Made by a program: the position numbers and the translations under genes | Source of the DNA: an uncultured Alistipes sp. | Lineage (GTDB): Bacteria; Bacteroidota; Bacteroidia; Bacteroidales; Rikenellaceae | Assembly: GCA_944321965.1 (NCBI GenBank) | Contig: CALUNH010000011.1 | Coordinates: 1-64,000 of the forward strand | Direction of reading: 5' to 3' | DNA: 64,000 nucleotides | The notes under the pieces: model-generated | Told to the model about the DNA's origin: nothing | Seen by the model: only the letters and a program-made list of their open reading frames with translations | Databases searched by the model: none | Shown: in pieces, positions 7,382-15,601 of the stretch | Position numbering within the stretch: the stretch's first letter is position 1 | How the letters are laid out: every line of letters starts with the position of its first letter

Positions 7382-9526
7382 CTATTCAGCCTCTTTGACG
7401 TAACGGTCGAGCCATCCGAAGAATTCGCGGTTCCAGACCATCGAGTTCTGGGGCTTGAAGACCTGGTGCGCCTCGTTCTCGAACTCCACGAGCCGGGCCG
7501 GAATGCCCCGCACGCGGGCGGCGGTGAAGGCTTCGAGCGACTGCGTGTAGGGGATGCGGAAGTCCTTTTCGCCGGTGAAAATCAGGATCGGGGTGTCCCA
7601 GCGCGTCACGAACTTGTGCGGCGAGTTGGCGTAGGAGCGTTGCGCCGTGGCGTTCTCCTTGTCCCAATAGGGGCCACCGTAGTCGTTGTTGATGAAGAAG
7701 AGCTCTTCGGTCTCGCCGTACATCGACTCGAAGTTGAAGATGCCGCAGTGGGCGATGAAGGCCTTGAACCGCTTCTCGTGGCATCCGGCCAGGAAGAAGA
7801 CCGAATAACCGCCGTAGGAGGCGCCGACGCATCCCATGCGCGATTCGTCGGCCCACGGTTCGCGTGCCACGTCGTCGATGGCCGAGAGGTAGTCGCGGAT
7901 GTTCTGCCCGGAGTAGTCGCCCGAGATCTGGTCGAGCCACTCCTGCCCGAAGGAGGGCAGGCCGCGGCGGTTCGGGGCCACGACGACGTAGCCCTGGGCG
8001 GCCATCAACTGGTAGTTCCAGCGGTAGCTCCAGCCGTTCGAAACGACGTTCTGGGGGCCTCCCTGGCAGTAGAGCAGCGTCGGGTACTTTTTCGTGGGGT
8101 CGAAGTCGGGCGGGAGGATCACCCACGTGAGCATCTGCTTGCCGTCGGTGGTCCGCACCCAGCGCTTCTGCACCTCGCCCATGCGGATGTTTTCATAGAT
8201 GGCGTTGTTAATCCCGGATAGCTGTGTCAGGGCGCCGTTGTCCGGGTTCACCTCGTAGAACTCCGGTGCCGAGGAGATCGTGCACAGCTCGGCCACCATG
8301 CGCCCGCCGCCCGTCGTGAAGGCGTTGATGTCGTGGTCGCCCCCGGTGAGGACCTCCACCTCGCCGTCGACCGTCGCCACGCGGCAGATCTGGTGCGTGG
8401 CCTCGATCGGGGCGATGAACCACACGCGGTCGTTGCCCTCCCAGACGACATTCATGGCGTTGTAGTCGAAATCCTCCGTCAGGTCGCGCATCTCGGACGT
8501 CGAGCAGTCGTAGAGGAAGAGCCGTGACTTGTCCGACTCGTTCCCGGCACGGCGCTGCGAGAGGAAGGCGATCTTCGAGTCGTCGGGCGACCAGACGGGA
8601 TACTTGTCATAGCCCGGCAGGTTGTCGCGCAGTTCTTCGACGGGTTCTCCGGTGTTGATGTTGGTGGGCTTGCAGATGTTCTGCGTCTGCTGCGAGGCGA
8701 CGTCGTAGACGAAGATGTCCGAGTCGGTCGAGACGGCGTAGGCCGTGCCGGTCAGCGGTTTGCAGGTGTAGGCCAGCATCGTCCCGGCGTGGTTCCAGAC
8801 GATCTCGGCCATGTCGAAGTAGGGGGCCAGCGGAGCATCCCAGGCAGCCTCCGGACCGAGAATGTCCCGTCCCTCCTTCAAACCGTCGGGCCCGAAGTCG
8901 CCGACGAAAATGTGCAGGTATTCGCCCTCATCCCAATAGTCCCAGTGGCGGGCCATCAGGTCGTCGTAGATCCGGGCCTTCGACTTGTCCATGTCCTTGT
9001 GGATGTCGGCCGAGCGGCGGTCGGCCACCTGTACGCGCTGTACGTACCATGCCTTGTCGCCGCGGGGCGAGATGCCGAATCCCTCGACGTCGCGCCCGAA
9101 ATCCGACAGCTGACGCGCGTTGCCGCCCGCGGGTTCCATCTCCCAGACCTGCATCGAACCGCTGCGGTCCGAGAGGAAGTAGATCCGCTGCCCGTCGGCG
9201 CTCCAGCGGGGTGCGAGGCTGTTCGACGTGAGATCGGTCAGGCGCGTTGCGGCCCTCGTGTCGAGCTCCTCGACCCAGAGGGTCGTCACGCCGCGGTTTT
9301 CGGAGAGGTTGTAGTCGGTCTGCTGGTAGACGAAACGCTTTCCGTCGGGCGAGAGTACGGCGCCGCCCGCGCGGCTCATCTTCCACATCACCTCGGGGGT
9401 GAAGCGCCCGGCGGCGATCTCTTCGGCCGTCAGGGCGTTGTCGATCTTCAGCGGCTCGGGGCGCTGCCGGTCGCAGGCGCCCAGCCCCATAGCTGCAATA
9501 GCCATCATCAGGATGATTTTTTTCAT
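7382..9526 (-). CDS. S9-family prolyl oligopeptidase, dipeptidyl peptidase 5-like
   Basis: A 714-residue secreted lipoprotein (MGLGAC lipobox near residue 18). Residues about 45-440 form a WD40/TolB-like propeller (LSPDGKRFVY, PRWSADGQRIYFLS, VWSPDDSKIAFLS). Residues about 460-714 form the alpha/beta-hydrolase domain. The catalytic triad is visible: Ser near 570 in GASYGGY, Asp near 655 in GEKDFRIPY, His near 687 in ENEAHQVF. The length and layout match periplasmic DPP5-type enzymes of Bacteroidetes, which release dipeptides from oligopeptides for asaccharolytic growth. Monocistronic, with its own terminator; divergent from the NUDIX gene. Confidence 0.88.
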   Translation of the reverse strand: MKKIILMMAIAAMGLGACDRQRPEPLKIDNALTAEEIAAGRFTPEVMWKMSRAGGAVLSPDGKRFVYQQTDYNLSENRGVTTLWVEELDTRAATRLTDLTSNSLAPRWSADGQRIYFLSDRSGSMQVWEMEPAGGNARQLSDFGRDVEGFGISPRGDKAWYVQRVQVADRRSADIHKDMDKSKARIYDDLMARHWDYWDEGEYLHIFVGDFGPDGLKEGRDILGPEAAWDAPLAPYFDMAEIVWNHAGTMLAYTCKPLTGTAYAVSTDSDIFVYDVASQQTQNICKPTNINTGEPVEELRDNLPGYDKYPVWSPDDSKIAFLSQRRAGNESDKSRLFLYDCSTSEMRDLTEDFDYNAMNVVWEGNDRVWFIAPIEATHQICRVATVDGEVEVLTGGDHDINAFTTGGGRMVAELCTISSAPEFYEVNPDNGALTQLSGINNAIYENIRMGEVQKRWVRTTDGKQMLTWVILPPDFDPTKKYPTLLYCQGGPQNVVSNGWSYRWNYQLMAAQGYVVVAPNRRGLPSFGQEWLDQISGDYSGQNIRDYLSAIDDVAREPWADESRMGCVGASYGGYSVFFLAGCHEKRFKAFIAHCGIFNFESMYGETEELFFINNDYGGPYWDKENATAQRSYANSPHKFVTRWDTPILIFTGEKDFRIPYTQSLEAFTAARVRGIPARLVEFENEAHQVFKPQNSMVWNREFFGWLDRYVKEAE

Positions 9527-9553
9527 TTTTGCGGAGGTTTTCCTATTTATTCG

Positions 9554-9561
9554 TATTTTTG
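9554..9561 (+). promoter_or_regulatory. Promoter -7 box for NUDIX gene
   Basis: TATTTTTG, a full TAnnTTTG match, 23 bp before the NUDIX start codon. A TTTG at 9528-9531 could be the -33 box with a 22-bp spacer. It shares the 58-bp divergent gap with the S9 peptidase start. Confidence 0.5.
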
Positions 9562-9584
9562 GATTCCGAAAAAAGTTTCAAGAC

Positions 9585-10187
9585 ATGAACCGTAGCGTCT
9601 ATTTTGCCGACAAGGCCCTGCTTTTCACCGATGCGGTGCCCGACGGGGAGTGGTACGCCGTGGCGGCGGAGTCCGACGGCGGCGTATCGCGCCCCAAGAT
9701 ACTGAATTTTCTCGAATCGCACAACTCCGTAGCGGTCGTTTCGGTCGATCCCGAAGCGGCGTTCCGGTCCTTTGCGTCGCAGTTCGCGTGGGTGGAGGCG
9801 GCCGGCGGGGTGGTCGTGGACGAAGCGGGGCGGTGGCTGCTGATCCACCGCAACGGACGTTGGGACCTTCCGAAAGGGCATCTCGAAGCCGGGGAGAGTA
9901 TCGAGACCTGTGCGGCCCGCGAAGTGGAGGAGGAGACGGGCGTGCGGGGCGAGGTGGTTCGGCCGCTGTGCCGGACGCTGCACGCCTACTGGTTTCCGAA
10001 GACCGGACGCTGGGAGTTGAAGCAGACCCACTGGTTCGAACTCCGCGCGACGGGGCCTTCGGCGCTGCAGCCCCAGACCGAGGAGGGCATTGAACGGGTG
10101 GTGTGGTGTACGCCCGCGGAGGCTGCGGAGCATGTGCGCGAAGCCTTCCCGACGATCCGCCGCGTGGCCGAAGCGATGATACGCTGA
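9585..10187 (+). CDS. NUDIX hydrolase
   Basis: A 200-residue protein. Residues about 70-195 carry the NUDIX fold, with the full box GHLEAGESIETCAAREVEEE continuing to TGV (GX5EX7REUXEEXGU), the Mg-binding nucleotide-diphosphate hydrolysis motif. The first roughly 65 residues (YFADKALLFTD and LESHNSVAVVS) form an extra N-terminal domain found in some Bacteroidetes NUDIX proteins; its role is not known. The ATG at 9585 is chosen because upstream codons overlap the promoter and the divergent peptidase gene. The substrate (dinucleoside polyphosphate, NADH, ADP-sugar or oxidized nucleotide) cannot be told from sequence. Convergent with the SRPBCC gene and separated from it by a two-way terminator. 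Confidence 0.88.
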   Translation: MNRSVYFADKALLFTDAVPDGEWYAVAAESDGGVSRPKILNFLESHNSVAVVSVDPEAAFRSFASQFAWVEAAGGVVVDEAGRWLLIHRNGRWDLPKGHLEAGESIETCAAREVEEETGVRGEVVRPLCRTLHAYWFPKTGRWELKQTHWFELRATGPSALQPQTEEGIERVVWCTPAEAAEHVREAFPTIRRVAEAMIR

Positions 10188-10229
10188 TTTACCCGGGCAT
10201 CAAAATCCTCCAGCCCTTGCTAAAAATGG

Positions 10230-10264
10230 AAAAACGGTTTCCGAAAGTTTCGGAAACCGTTTTT
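10230..10264. terminator. Bidirectional terminator between NUDIX and SRPBCC genes
   Basis: A 14-bp perfect stem (A5-CGGTTTCCG against CGGAAACCG-T5) with loop AAAGTTT. A-run and T-run on either side let it stop transcription from both convergent genes. Confidence 0.85.
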
Positions 10265-10338
10265 CGTGCGTGTATGCCGCGATGCGCGGCCGTGCCTCGG
10301 ACAGAACCGCCATCCCTTTCCGGCGGTTCCTCCCTCCG

Positions 10339-10755
10339 TCAGTACATCGGGGCCCGGTTCATGGCGTTGGCAATGCCCTCGGCAATCTGGTCGATGGCGC
10401 CCTGGAGCTTGCCGCCGAGCATCATCTTCATCATCATGTTCAGCTCGATGTGCAGCACAAGGCGCATCCGGGTGTCCGAGTCGGAGACCTTGTGCAACTG
10501 GATCCAGAAGGCGAAATCCATCGGGATGCCGCCCTCGTCGCCCACGATCTTCACGTGTTTCGGTGCCTCCCGCTCCTCCATGCGGAGCTTGACGGTGAAG
10601 CCCTTGGCCTTGAACGAACAGCGGTCTTCGGTGGCCTGCCACTCCTCGACCCGGTCGGCCAGCGCCGGGGTGAGGTTGTCGAAGCGGCTGATAACCGCAT
10701 AGATCTGCTCCGCGGGGCGCAGAATCTGGTGTTGTTTCGAAATGTATTCCTGCAT
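10339..10755 (-). CDS. SRPBCC-family (START/Bet v1-like) protein
   Basis: A 138-residue single-domain protein. It opens with a short strand (KQHQILRPAEQIYAVISRF), then alternating strands (ATEDRCSFKA, FTVKLRMEER, HVKIVGDE), and ends with a long C-terminal helix (LQGAIDQIAEGIANAMNR). This is the helix-grip pattern of SRPBCC/polyketide-cyclase-like proteins that enclose a hydrophobic ligand. No signal peptide, so cytoplasmic. It is the last gene of the porX-tsaE cluster but lies 292 bp after tsaE, behind a tandem repeat, so it may be a separate unit. The ligand is unknown. Confidence 0.75.
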   Translation of the reverse strand: MQEYISKQHQILRPAEQIYAVISRFDNLTPALADRVEEWQATEDRCSFKAKGFTVKLRMEEREAPKHVKIVGDEGGIPMDFAFWIQLHKVSDSDTRMRLVLHIELNMMMKMMLGGKLQGAIDQIAEGIANAMNRAPMY

Positions 10756-10820
10756 TTTTCCTGGTTTTTTTGATGGGTCGGAAGGATGATTGGGACGGGG
10801 TCTGGCCGCCCGGGATAGCC

Positions 10821-10938
10821 TCGGCCGGGTTCGGTCTCGCGGGGAGATTCCGGACGGTCGGAATAGCCCCTCGGCCGGGTTCGGTCTCGCGGGGAGATTC
10901 CGGACGGTCGGAACGGCTTCGGCCGGGTTCGGTCTCGC
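10821..10938. repeat. Tandem repeat, about 50-bp unit, 2.4 copies
   Basis: Units start at 10821, 10871 and 10919. The first two share 43 identical bases (TCGGCCGGGTTCGGTCTCGC then GGGGAGATTCCGGACGGTCG). The third keeps the first 20 and then diverges. GC-rich and non-coding, it fills the 292-bp gap between tsaE and the SRPBCC gene. No promoter box was found in the gap. Confidence 0.85.
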
Positions 10939-11047
10939 AAGGCGGTCCCGGTCGCCCCGGATGGCTTCGGCGGCCCGGCTCCGGGCGGTTCAGTTCGCTT
11001 CGGTCCCGGAAACCCGGTCCGGGGACCTTCGCTGTCCGGCTGCCCGG

Positions 11048-11464
11048 TTATTCGATCTCGAAGGTGCGGGCCGTGTCGCTGTCGACGGTAATGCGTACCG
11101 TCACCACGTTCTCCGGCAGCAGCGGCTCGATCCGCTCGGGCCACTCCACCAGGCAGAGGTCTCCCGAGTAGAAATACTCCTCGTACCCGAAGTCGAAGGC
11201 CTCGCGCAGATCCTCGATGCGGTAGAAGTCGAAGTGGTAGATGCGGCGGTTGCCCTGGCCCTTGTATTGGTTGACGATGGCGAACGTCGGGCTGGTCACG
11301 GTGTCCGTAGCGCCCAGCTGTGCGGCGATTTCGCGGATGAGCGTCGTTTTTCCGGCGCCCATCTCGCCGCGGAAGGCCACTACGGTGCGGCGGCCCAGAA
11401 GGCTGATGATCGCCCGTGCGACCTGCGGCAGCTCCTCCTGCGAAGTGATATGGATGGTTTTCAT
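11048..11464 (-). CDS. tsaE: tRNA threonylcarbamoyladenosine biosynthesis ATPase TsaE
   Basis: A 138-residue P-loop ATPase with Walker A GEMGAGKTT at residues about 33-41. Also visible are TSPTFAIVNQY and IYHFDFYRI, the usual TsaE signatures, and LVEWPERIEPLLP near the C-terminus. TsaE powers the TsaBD complex that makes t6A37 on ANN-decoding tRNAs in the cytoplasm. Length is normal for the family. It lies 7 bp after porX and is probably co-transcribed with it. The partner genes tsaB, tsaC and tsaD are not in the window. Confidence 0.95.
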   Translation of the reverse strand: MKTIHITSQEELPQVARAIISLLGRRTVVAFRGEMGAGKTTLIREIAAQLGATDTVTSPTFAIVNQYKGQGNRRIYHFDFYRIEDLREAFDFGYEEYFYSGDLCLVEWPERIEPLLPENVVTVRITVDSDTARTFEIE

Positions 11465-11471
11465 GGGTGGT

Positions 11472-13022
11472 TTACTGTTTCGGTTTCAGAACGATGTACG
11501 GAACGATCATCTCCTCCATCGAGATGCCGCCGTGCTGGAACGTGTTACGGTAGTAGCGGATGTGTCGGTTTGCGTCGTTGTTGTAGACCAGGAAGTCCGA
11601 ATTGTAGGCGAAGATGTAGCTCGACGTGAGGTTGCTCGACGGCAACTGCACATCCTCGGGGCGCAGGATCTCGTAGACTTCGCGGGAGTTGTAGGCGAGG
11701 TTGCGGCCCGTCTTGTAGCGGAGGTTCGAGGAGGTTTCGCGGTCGCCGGTCACCTTCACGGGGTTGTCCACGCGGATCGTGCCGTGGTCCGAGGTGATGA
11801 TTACCGTGTGCCCGCGCTCGGACAACAGTCGCAGGATCGTGTAGAGGTCCGAGTGCTCGAACCACGAACGGGTCAGCGACCGGAAGGCCGCTTCGTCCTC
11901 GGTGAGCTCGCGGATGATGTCCGTTTCGGTGCGGGCGTGGGAGAGGATGTCGAGGAAGTTGTAGACGATCACCGAGAAGTCGGCGTCGTAGATGCGCTGG
12001 ATGTTGTCCACGAGTTTGCGGCCCTGCTCCGGGCGCACGAGCTTGTCGAAAGTGAATTTCCAGTTTTTGCCGTTCTGGCTCATCAGGCGGCGCAGGAACT
12101 CCTCCTCGTACTGGTTTTTGCCGCCCTCCTCGTTGTCGTTGAGCCACTTGTTGGGCATCAGCTTGTCGATGGCCAGGGGCATCAGCCCGGCGAAGACCGC
12201 ATTGCGGGCGTACTGCGTGGCGGTGGGCAGGATGGCGCAGTAGAAGTCGTCCTGCTGGACGTCGTAGTAGCCGCGCAGGAGCGACGAGATGGCCCGCCAC
12301 TGGTCGTAGCGGAAGTTGTCGATCAGGAGCAGCGTGGTCTTCGGGTTCTCGTCCACGACGGGGAAGATCTTCGTGCGCATGAGCGTGTGCGACATCACCG
12401 GGGTGTCGTCCGCACGGCGGTTGATCCAGTTGTAGTAGTTGCGCCGCACGAACTTGCAGAACTCCTGGTTGGCCTCCGACTTTTGGTAGGTGAGGACCTC
12501 CTTGATGCTCTCGTCGGTGGATTCGCCGAGTTCGATCTCCCAGGCTGTGAGCTTGCGGTAGAGCGTGCACCAGTCCGAGAAGTTCTCGGCCATCTGCAGC
12601 GAGGCGGAGATGCGTCCGAATTCCGAGCGGTAGTCGGCCGTGGCCTGTTCGGTGACGAGCTGCTGCTGGTGGACGTTCTTCTTGATGGAGAGGAGCACCT
12701 GGTTGGGGTTGACGGGTTTGATCAGGTAGTCGGCGATCTTCGAGCCGACGGCCTTGTCCATGATGTTCTCCTCCTCGCTTTTGGTGACCATGATCACGGG
12801 CGTCGTGGGGCGCACCTCCTTGATTTGCGGGAGGGTTTCGAGCCCCGTCATGCCGGGCATCATCTCGTCGAGGATGATCAGGTCGTAGGCGCCTTCCGCG
12901 GCCATGTCGATGGCGTCGTACCCGTTGTTGCAGGTATCCACCTCGTATCCTTTCTGCTGGAGAAACAGAACGTGGGGTTTGAGCAGTTCGACTTCGTCGT
13001 CGACCCAGAGTATCTTGACCAT
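11472..13022 (-). CDS. porX: PorX-type response regulator with PglZ domain
   Basis: A 516-residue protein. Residues 1-120 form a receiver domain with acidic pocket WVDDE (7-10), phospho-acceptor Asp52 in LDEMMPG, and Lys102 in IKPVNP. The C-terminal half is a PglZ/alkaline-phosphatase-superfamily domain with LLIDNFRYDQW, LPTATQYARN and a metal-site-like ITSDHGTIRV near residue 410. The architecture and length match PorX of Porphyromonas gingivalis, which with PorY and SigP controls the type IX secretion system. Its PglZ domain is reported to have phosphodiesterase activity. No T9SS structural gene lies in this window. A good promoter sits just upstream. Confidence 0.9.
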   Translation of the reverse strand: MVKILWVDDEVELLKPHVLFLQQKGYEVDTCNNGYDAIDMAAEGAYDLIILDEMMPGMTGLETLPQIKEVRPTTPVIMVTKSEEENIMDKAVGSKIADYLIKPVNPNQVLLSIKKNVHQQQLVTEQATADYRSEFGRISASLQMAENFSDWCTLYRKLTAWEIELGESTDESIKEVLTYQKSEANQEFCKFVRRNYYNWINRRADDTPVMSHTLMRTKIFPVVDENPKTTLLLIDNFRYDQWRAISSLLRGYYDVQQDDFYCAILPTATQYARNAVFAGLMPLAIDKLMPNKWLNDNEEGGKNQYEEEFLRRLMSQNGKNWKFTFDKLVRPEQGRKLVDNIQRIYDADFSVIVYNFLDILSHARTETDIIRELTEDEAAFRSLTRSWFEHSDLYTILRLLSERGHTVIITSDHGTIRVDNPVKVTGDRETSSNLRYKTGRNLAYNSREVYEILRPEDVQLPSSNLTSSYIFAYNSDFLVYNNDANRHIRYYRNTFQHGGISMEEMIVPYIVLKPKQ

Positions 13023-13044
13023 GCCGTTATCGGTTTAGGATTTG

Positions 13045-13076
13045 CAAAAATAAGTGATTTTACCATCAAACGCAAA
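13045..13076 (-). promoter_or_regulatory. Promoter of porX-tsaE
   Basis: On the minus strand the -7 box TATTTTTG is at 13052-13045, and a TTTG -33 box is at 13076-13073 with a 20-bp spacer. Both match the Bacteroidetes housekeeping consensus. The predicted start is about 15 nt before the porX ATG. The rest of the 356-bp gap to the HU gene (13077-13324) is GC-rich and shows no other feature. Confidence 0.65.
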
Positions 13077-13324
13077 AAACGCGCGTTTTATTGGATGAAG
13101 AGGCCGTTTTCTTGGGTTTCCGGCGCAAGGTGTTGCCTGACAGTGCGTTGCGGGGTGGGGCGCGAGACCCGGGGCGGTTCGGGGCGCCGGGTCCCGGATT
13201 TTGCGCCGGTTCTGGCCCGGGATTTGCGTTTGCCCGGGTATCGTGCTGGGAGCGTGCGTTGTACGCCTGCGACGAAAAAAGTGAAAAAAAATTGCGGTTT
13301 GTTGGCGGAAATTCAAATAAAGCG

Positions 13325-13332
13325 TATATTTG
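13325..13332 (+). promoter_or_regulatory. Promoter -7 box for HU and COX24-like genes
   Basis: TATATTTG, a full TAnnTTTG match, 46 bp before the HU start codon. GTTG at 13301-13304 is in the -33 position with a 20-bp spacer. The 46-nt A/T-rich leader is typical of highly expressed Bacteroidetes genes. Confidence 0.6.
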
Positions 13333-13378
13333 CACTCCGAATCATTCGGACGAACTTAATTTTAAACAACATAAAGAT

Positions 13379-13651
13379 ATGACAAAGGCTGATATCGTAA
13401 GCGAAATCGCTAAGAGCACCGGAGTGGAGAAAGTGCAGGTGCAGGCTATCGTTGAGGCTTTCATGGAGAGCATCAAGACGTCGCTCACCGAGAAGAATAA
13501 CGTGTATCTTCGCGGCTTCGGAAGTTTCATCGTGAAGAAGCGTGCCAAGAAGGTAGCCCGCAACATCTCGAAGAACACGACGATCACCATTCCCGAACAC
13601 AACATCCCCGCTTTCAAGCCCGCCAAGAGCTTCGCGGCGAAGGTGAAATAA
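13379..13651 (+). CDS. HU-family DNA-binding protein
   Basis: A 90-residue protein, the normal HU/IHF length. MTKADIVSEIAKSTGVE forms the N-terminal helices; YLRGFGSFIVKKR and the basic arm ARNISKNTTITIPEHNIPAFKPAK form the beta-ribbon that inserts into the DNA minor groove. HU proteins bend and compact DNA in the nucleoid. The ATG at 13379 gives the standard start. It is followed after 34 bp by the 29-residue basic peptide gene, probably on the same transcript. Confidence 0.95.
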   Translation: MTKADIVSEIAKSTGVEKVQVQAIVEAFMESIKTSLTEKNNVYLRGFGSFIVKKRAKKVARNISKNTTITIPEHNIPAFKPAKSFAAKVK

Positions 13652-13685
13652 CGACAGAATCAAGAACCTCTAAAATTTAACCACT

Positions 13686-13775
13686 ATGCCAAACGGAAAG
13701 AAGCATAAGCGGCACAAGATGGCTACCCACAAGCGCAAGAAACGTCTGCGCAAGAACCGTCACAAGAAGAAGTAG
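13686..13775 (+). CDS. AURKAIP1/COX24-like basic peptide, 29 residues
   Basis: The 29-residue product starts MPNGKKHKRHKMATHKRKKR and ends LRKNRHKKK, so about two-thirds of it is Lys, Arg or His. Peptides of this exact length and pattern are annotated in Bacteroidetes as AURKAIP1/COX24-domain proteins. Mitochondrial AURKAIP1 is the small-subunit ribosomal protein mS38, so a ribosome-bound role is likely by homology, not shown here. Too short for most gene finders. It lies 34 bp after HU and before a hairpin at 13803. Confidence 0.85.
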   Translation: MPNGKKHKRHKMATHKRKKRLRKNRHKKK

Positions 13776-13802
13776 GGTAGCACCTTCGTGCTAACGAATA
13801 GA

Positions 13803-13838
13803 TAAAGCTAAAGGGGCCCCCGGGTTCTTTTAGCTTTA
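13803..13838 (+). terminator. Likely terminator after HU/COX24-like unit
   Basis: TAAAGCTAAA at 13803-13812 pairs with TTTAGCTTTA at 13829-13838 around a GC-rich loop. The T-run after it is weak (CCTATTTTT), so efficiency is uncertain. The 200 bp from here to the rng start show no clear promoter box. Confidence 0.5.
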
Positions 13839-14041
13839 CCTATTTTTCGGAATTCGACATTCCGGGTGTTTCCGGCGCCCGTATTTTGCGGTTGGACCGC
13901 TTTCCCGGAATCCCTTCGTCCCCCACCGTTCCGGTGCCGGACATCTCCATTGGAGTTCGCCGCCACTTCAGACCAACATGCGGCACAGTTACTAATTTCA
14001 GCCCATCCGTCGCCGGATCCCGGTGTGCGGAACAAGATATA

Positions 14042-15598
14042 ATGAACAGAGAGTTAATCGTAAACGTCAACCCTACCGAGATCACCATCGCGCTGTGCGA
14101 GGACAAGGTGCTCGTCGAGCTCAACAAGGAGCAGTGCCAGACGGGCTTCGCCGTGGGAGACATTTACCTCGGGAAGGTGCGCAAGATCATGCCGGGTCTG
14201 AATGCGGCATTCGTCAACATAGGTCACGAAAAGGACGCCTTTATCCACTACCTCGATCTGGGGAGCCAGTTTCCGTCGCTGCAGAAGCTCGTCACGTCGC
14301 AGCAGCCCGGCAAACGCGGAATGCGGGTCGATACCATGAAGCTCGAAGCGCCGGTCGAAAAGACGGGCAAGATCGGCGAGTACCTCCAGGTGGGGCAGCA
14401 GATCATGGTCCAGGTGGCCAAGGAGGCGATTTCGACCAAGGGCCCTCGCCTGACTTCGGACATTTCGCTGGCGGGGCGCAACGTGGTGCTGGTCCCCTTC
14501 TCGTCGAAGGTGTTCCTGTCGCAGAAGATCCGCTCGGCGGAGGAGAAGCGGCGCCTGAAGCGGATTGCCGCGGAGGTCCTCCCGAAGAATTTCGGCGTGA
14601 TCATCCGCACGGCGGCCATGGAGGCCAGGGACGAGGATATCGAACACGACATCCAGACGCAGATCGAGCGCTGGCGCAAGACCTGCGGGGCGATCAAGAA
14701 GTGCGGGGCGCAGGCTCCGGCGCTGCTGATGAGCGAGATGAACCGCGCGAACACGATCATCCGCGACTCGCTGAACGGCTCCTTCTCGCAGATTGCCGTG
14801 AACGACGAGGCGATGTACAACGACATCCGCAACTACATCCGGCAGATCGACCCCGAGATGGAGAAGATCGTGAAACTTTACAAGGGTACGGTTCCGATCT
14901 TCGACAACTTCGACATTTCGAAACAGATCAAGTCGCTGTTTGCCAAGTACGTTTCGTTGAAGCGGGGGGCCTACCTGATCATCGAGCATACGGAGGCGAT
15001 GAATGTCATCGACGTCAACTCCGGGAACCGGACCAAGGCCGAGGACAACCAGGAGCAGACGGCCATGGACGTGAACCTCGCGGCGGCGAAGGAGATTGCG
15101 CGTCAGCTGCGGCTGCGGGACCTGGGGGGCATCGTGATCATCGACTTCATCGACCTGCACAAGGCGCAGAACAAACAGGCGCTGTACGACGAGATGGTGA
15201 AGCTCATGTCGACGGACAAGGCCAAGCATACGGTGCTGCCGCTGACGAAGTTCGGGTTGATGCAGATCACGCGGCAGCGGGTTCGTCCGGTGGCCGTGGA
15301 GAATGTCTCGGACGTCTGCCCGACGTGCAACGGCACGGGCAAGGTCGAGCCTACGGTGCTGCTGGACAAGAAGATCGAGAATCAGATTTCATTCCTCACC
15401 GAGGACCGGGGACACAAGTTCATCAAACTGGTCGTGAGTCCCTACGTGGCGTCGTACCTTCGGAAGGGGTTCTGGTCGCTGCGGCGCCGCTGGGAGTGGA
15501 AGTACAGGGTGCGTCTGAAGATCGTTGAGGATCAGAGCACGGGCATCATCGATGTCCACTACCACGACCGCAAGGACAACGATCTGATCGAGAAATAA
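14042..15598 (+). CDS. rng: Ribonuclease E/G family protein
   Basis: A 518-residue endoribonuclease of RNase G length, lacking the long RNase E tail. Residues about 35-125 form the S1 domain (GDIYLGKVRKIMPGLNAAFV, then GHEKDAFIH). The catalytic acidic residues lie in IDVNSGN (near 325) and IIDFIDLH (near 367). The zinc-link motif CPTCNGTGK is near 426. It cleaves single-stranded A/U-rich RNA in 16S rRNA maturation and mRNA decay. I chose the ATG at 14042 (MNRELIVNVN) because the in-frame upstream extension has low family similarity. mfd starts 3 bp after its stop. Confidence 0.93.
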   Translation: MNRELIVNVNPTEITIALCEDKVLVELNKEQCQTGFAVGDIYLGKVRKIMPGLNAAFVNIGHEKDAFIHYLDLGSQFPSLQKLVTSQQPGKRGMRVDTMKLEAPVEKTGKIGEYLQVGQQIMVQVAKEAISTKGPRLTSDISLAGRNVVLVPFSSKVFLSQKIRSAEEKRRLKRIAAEVLPKNFGVIIRTAAMEARDEDIEHDIQTQIERWRKTCGAIKKCGAQAPALLMSEMNRANTIIRDSLNGSFSQIAVNDEAMYNDIRNYIRQIDPEMEKIVKLYKGTVPIFDNFDISKQIKSLFAKYVSLKRGAYLIIEHTEAMNVIDVNSGNRTKAEDNQEQTAMDVNLAAAKEIARQLRLRDLGGIVIIDFIDLHKAQNKQALYDEMVKLMSTDKAKHTVLPLTKFGLMQITRQRVRPVAVENVSDVCPTCNGTGKVEPTVLLDKKIENQISFLTEDRGHKFIKLVVSPYVASYLRKGFWSLRRRWEWKYRVRLKIVEDQSTGIIDVHYHDRKDNDLIEK

Positions 15599-15601
15599 TC
15601 C

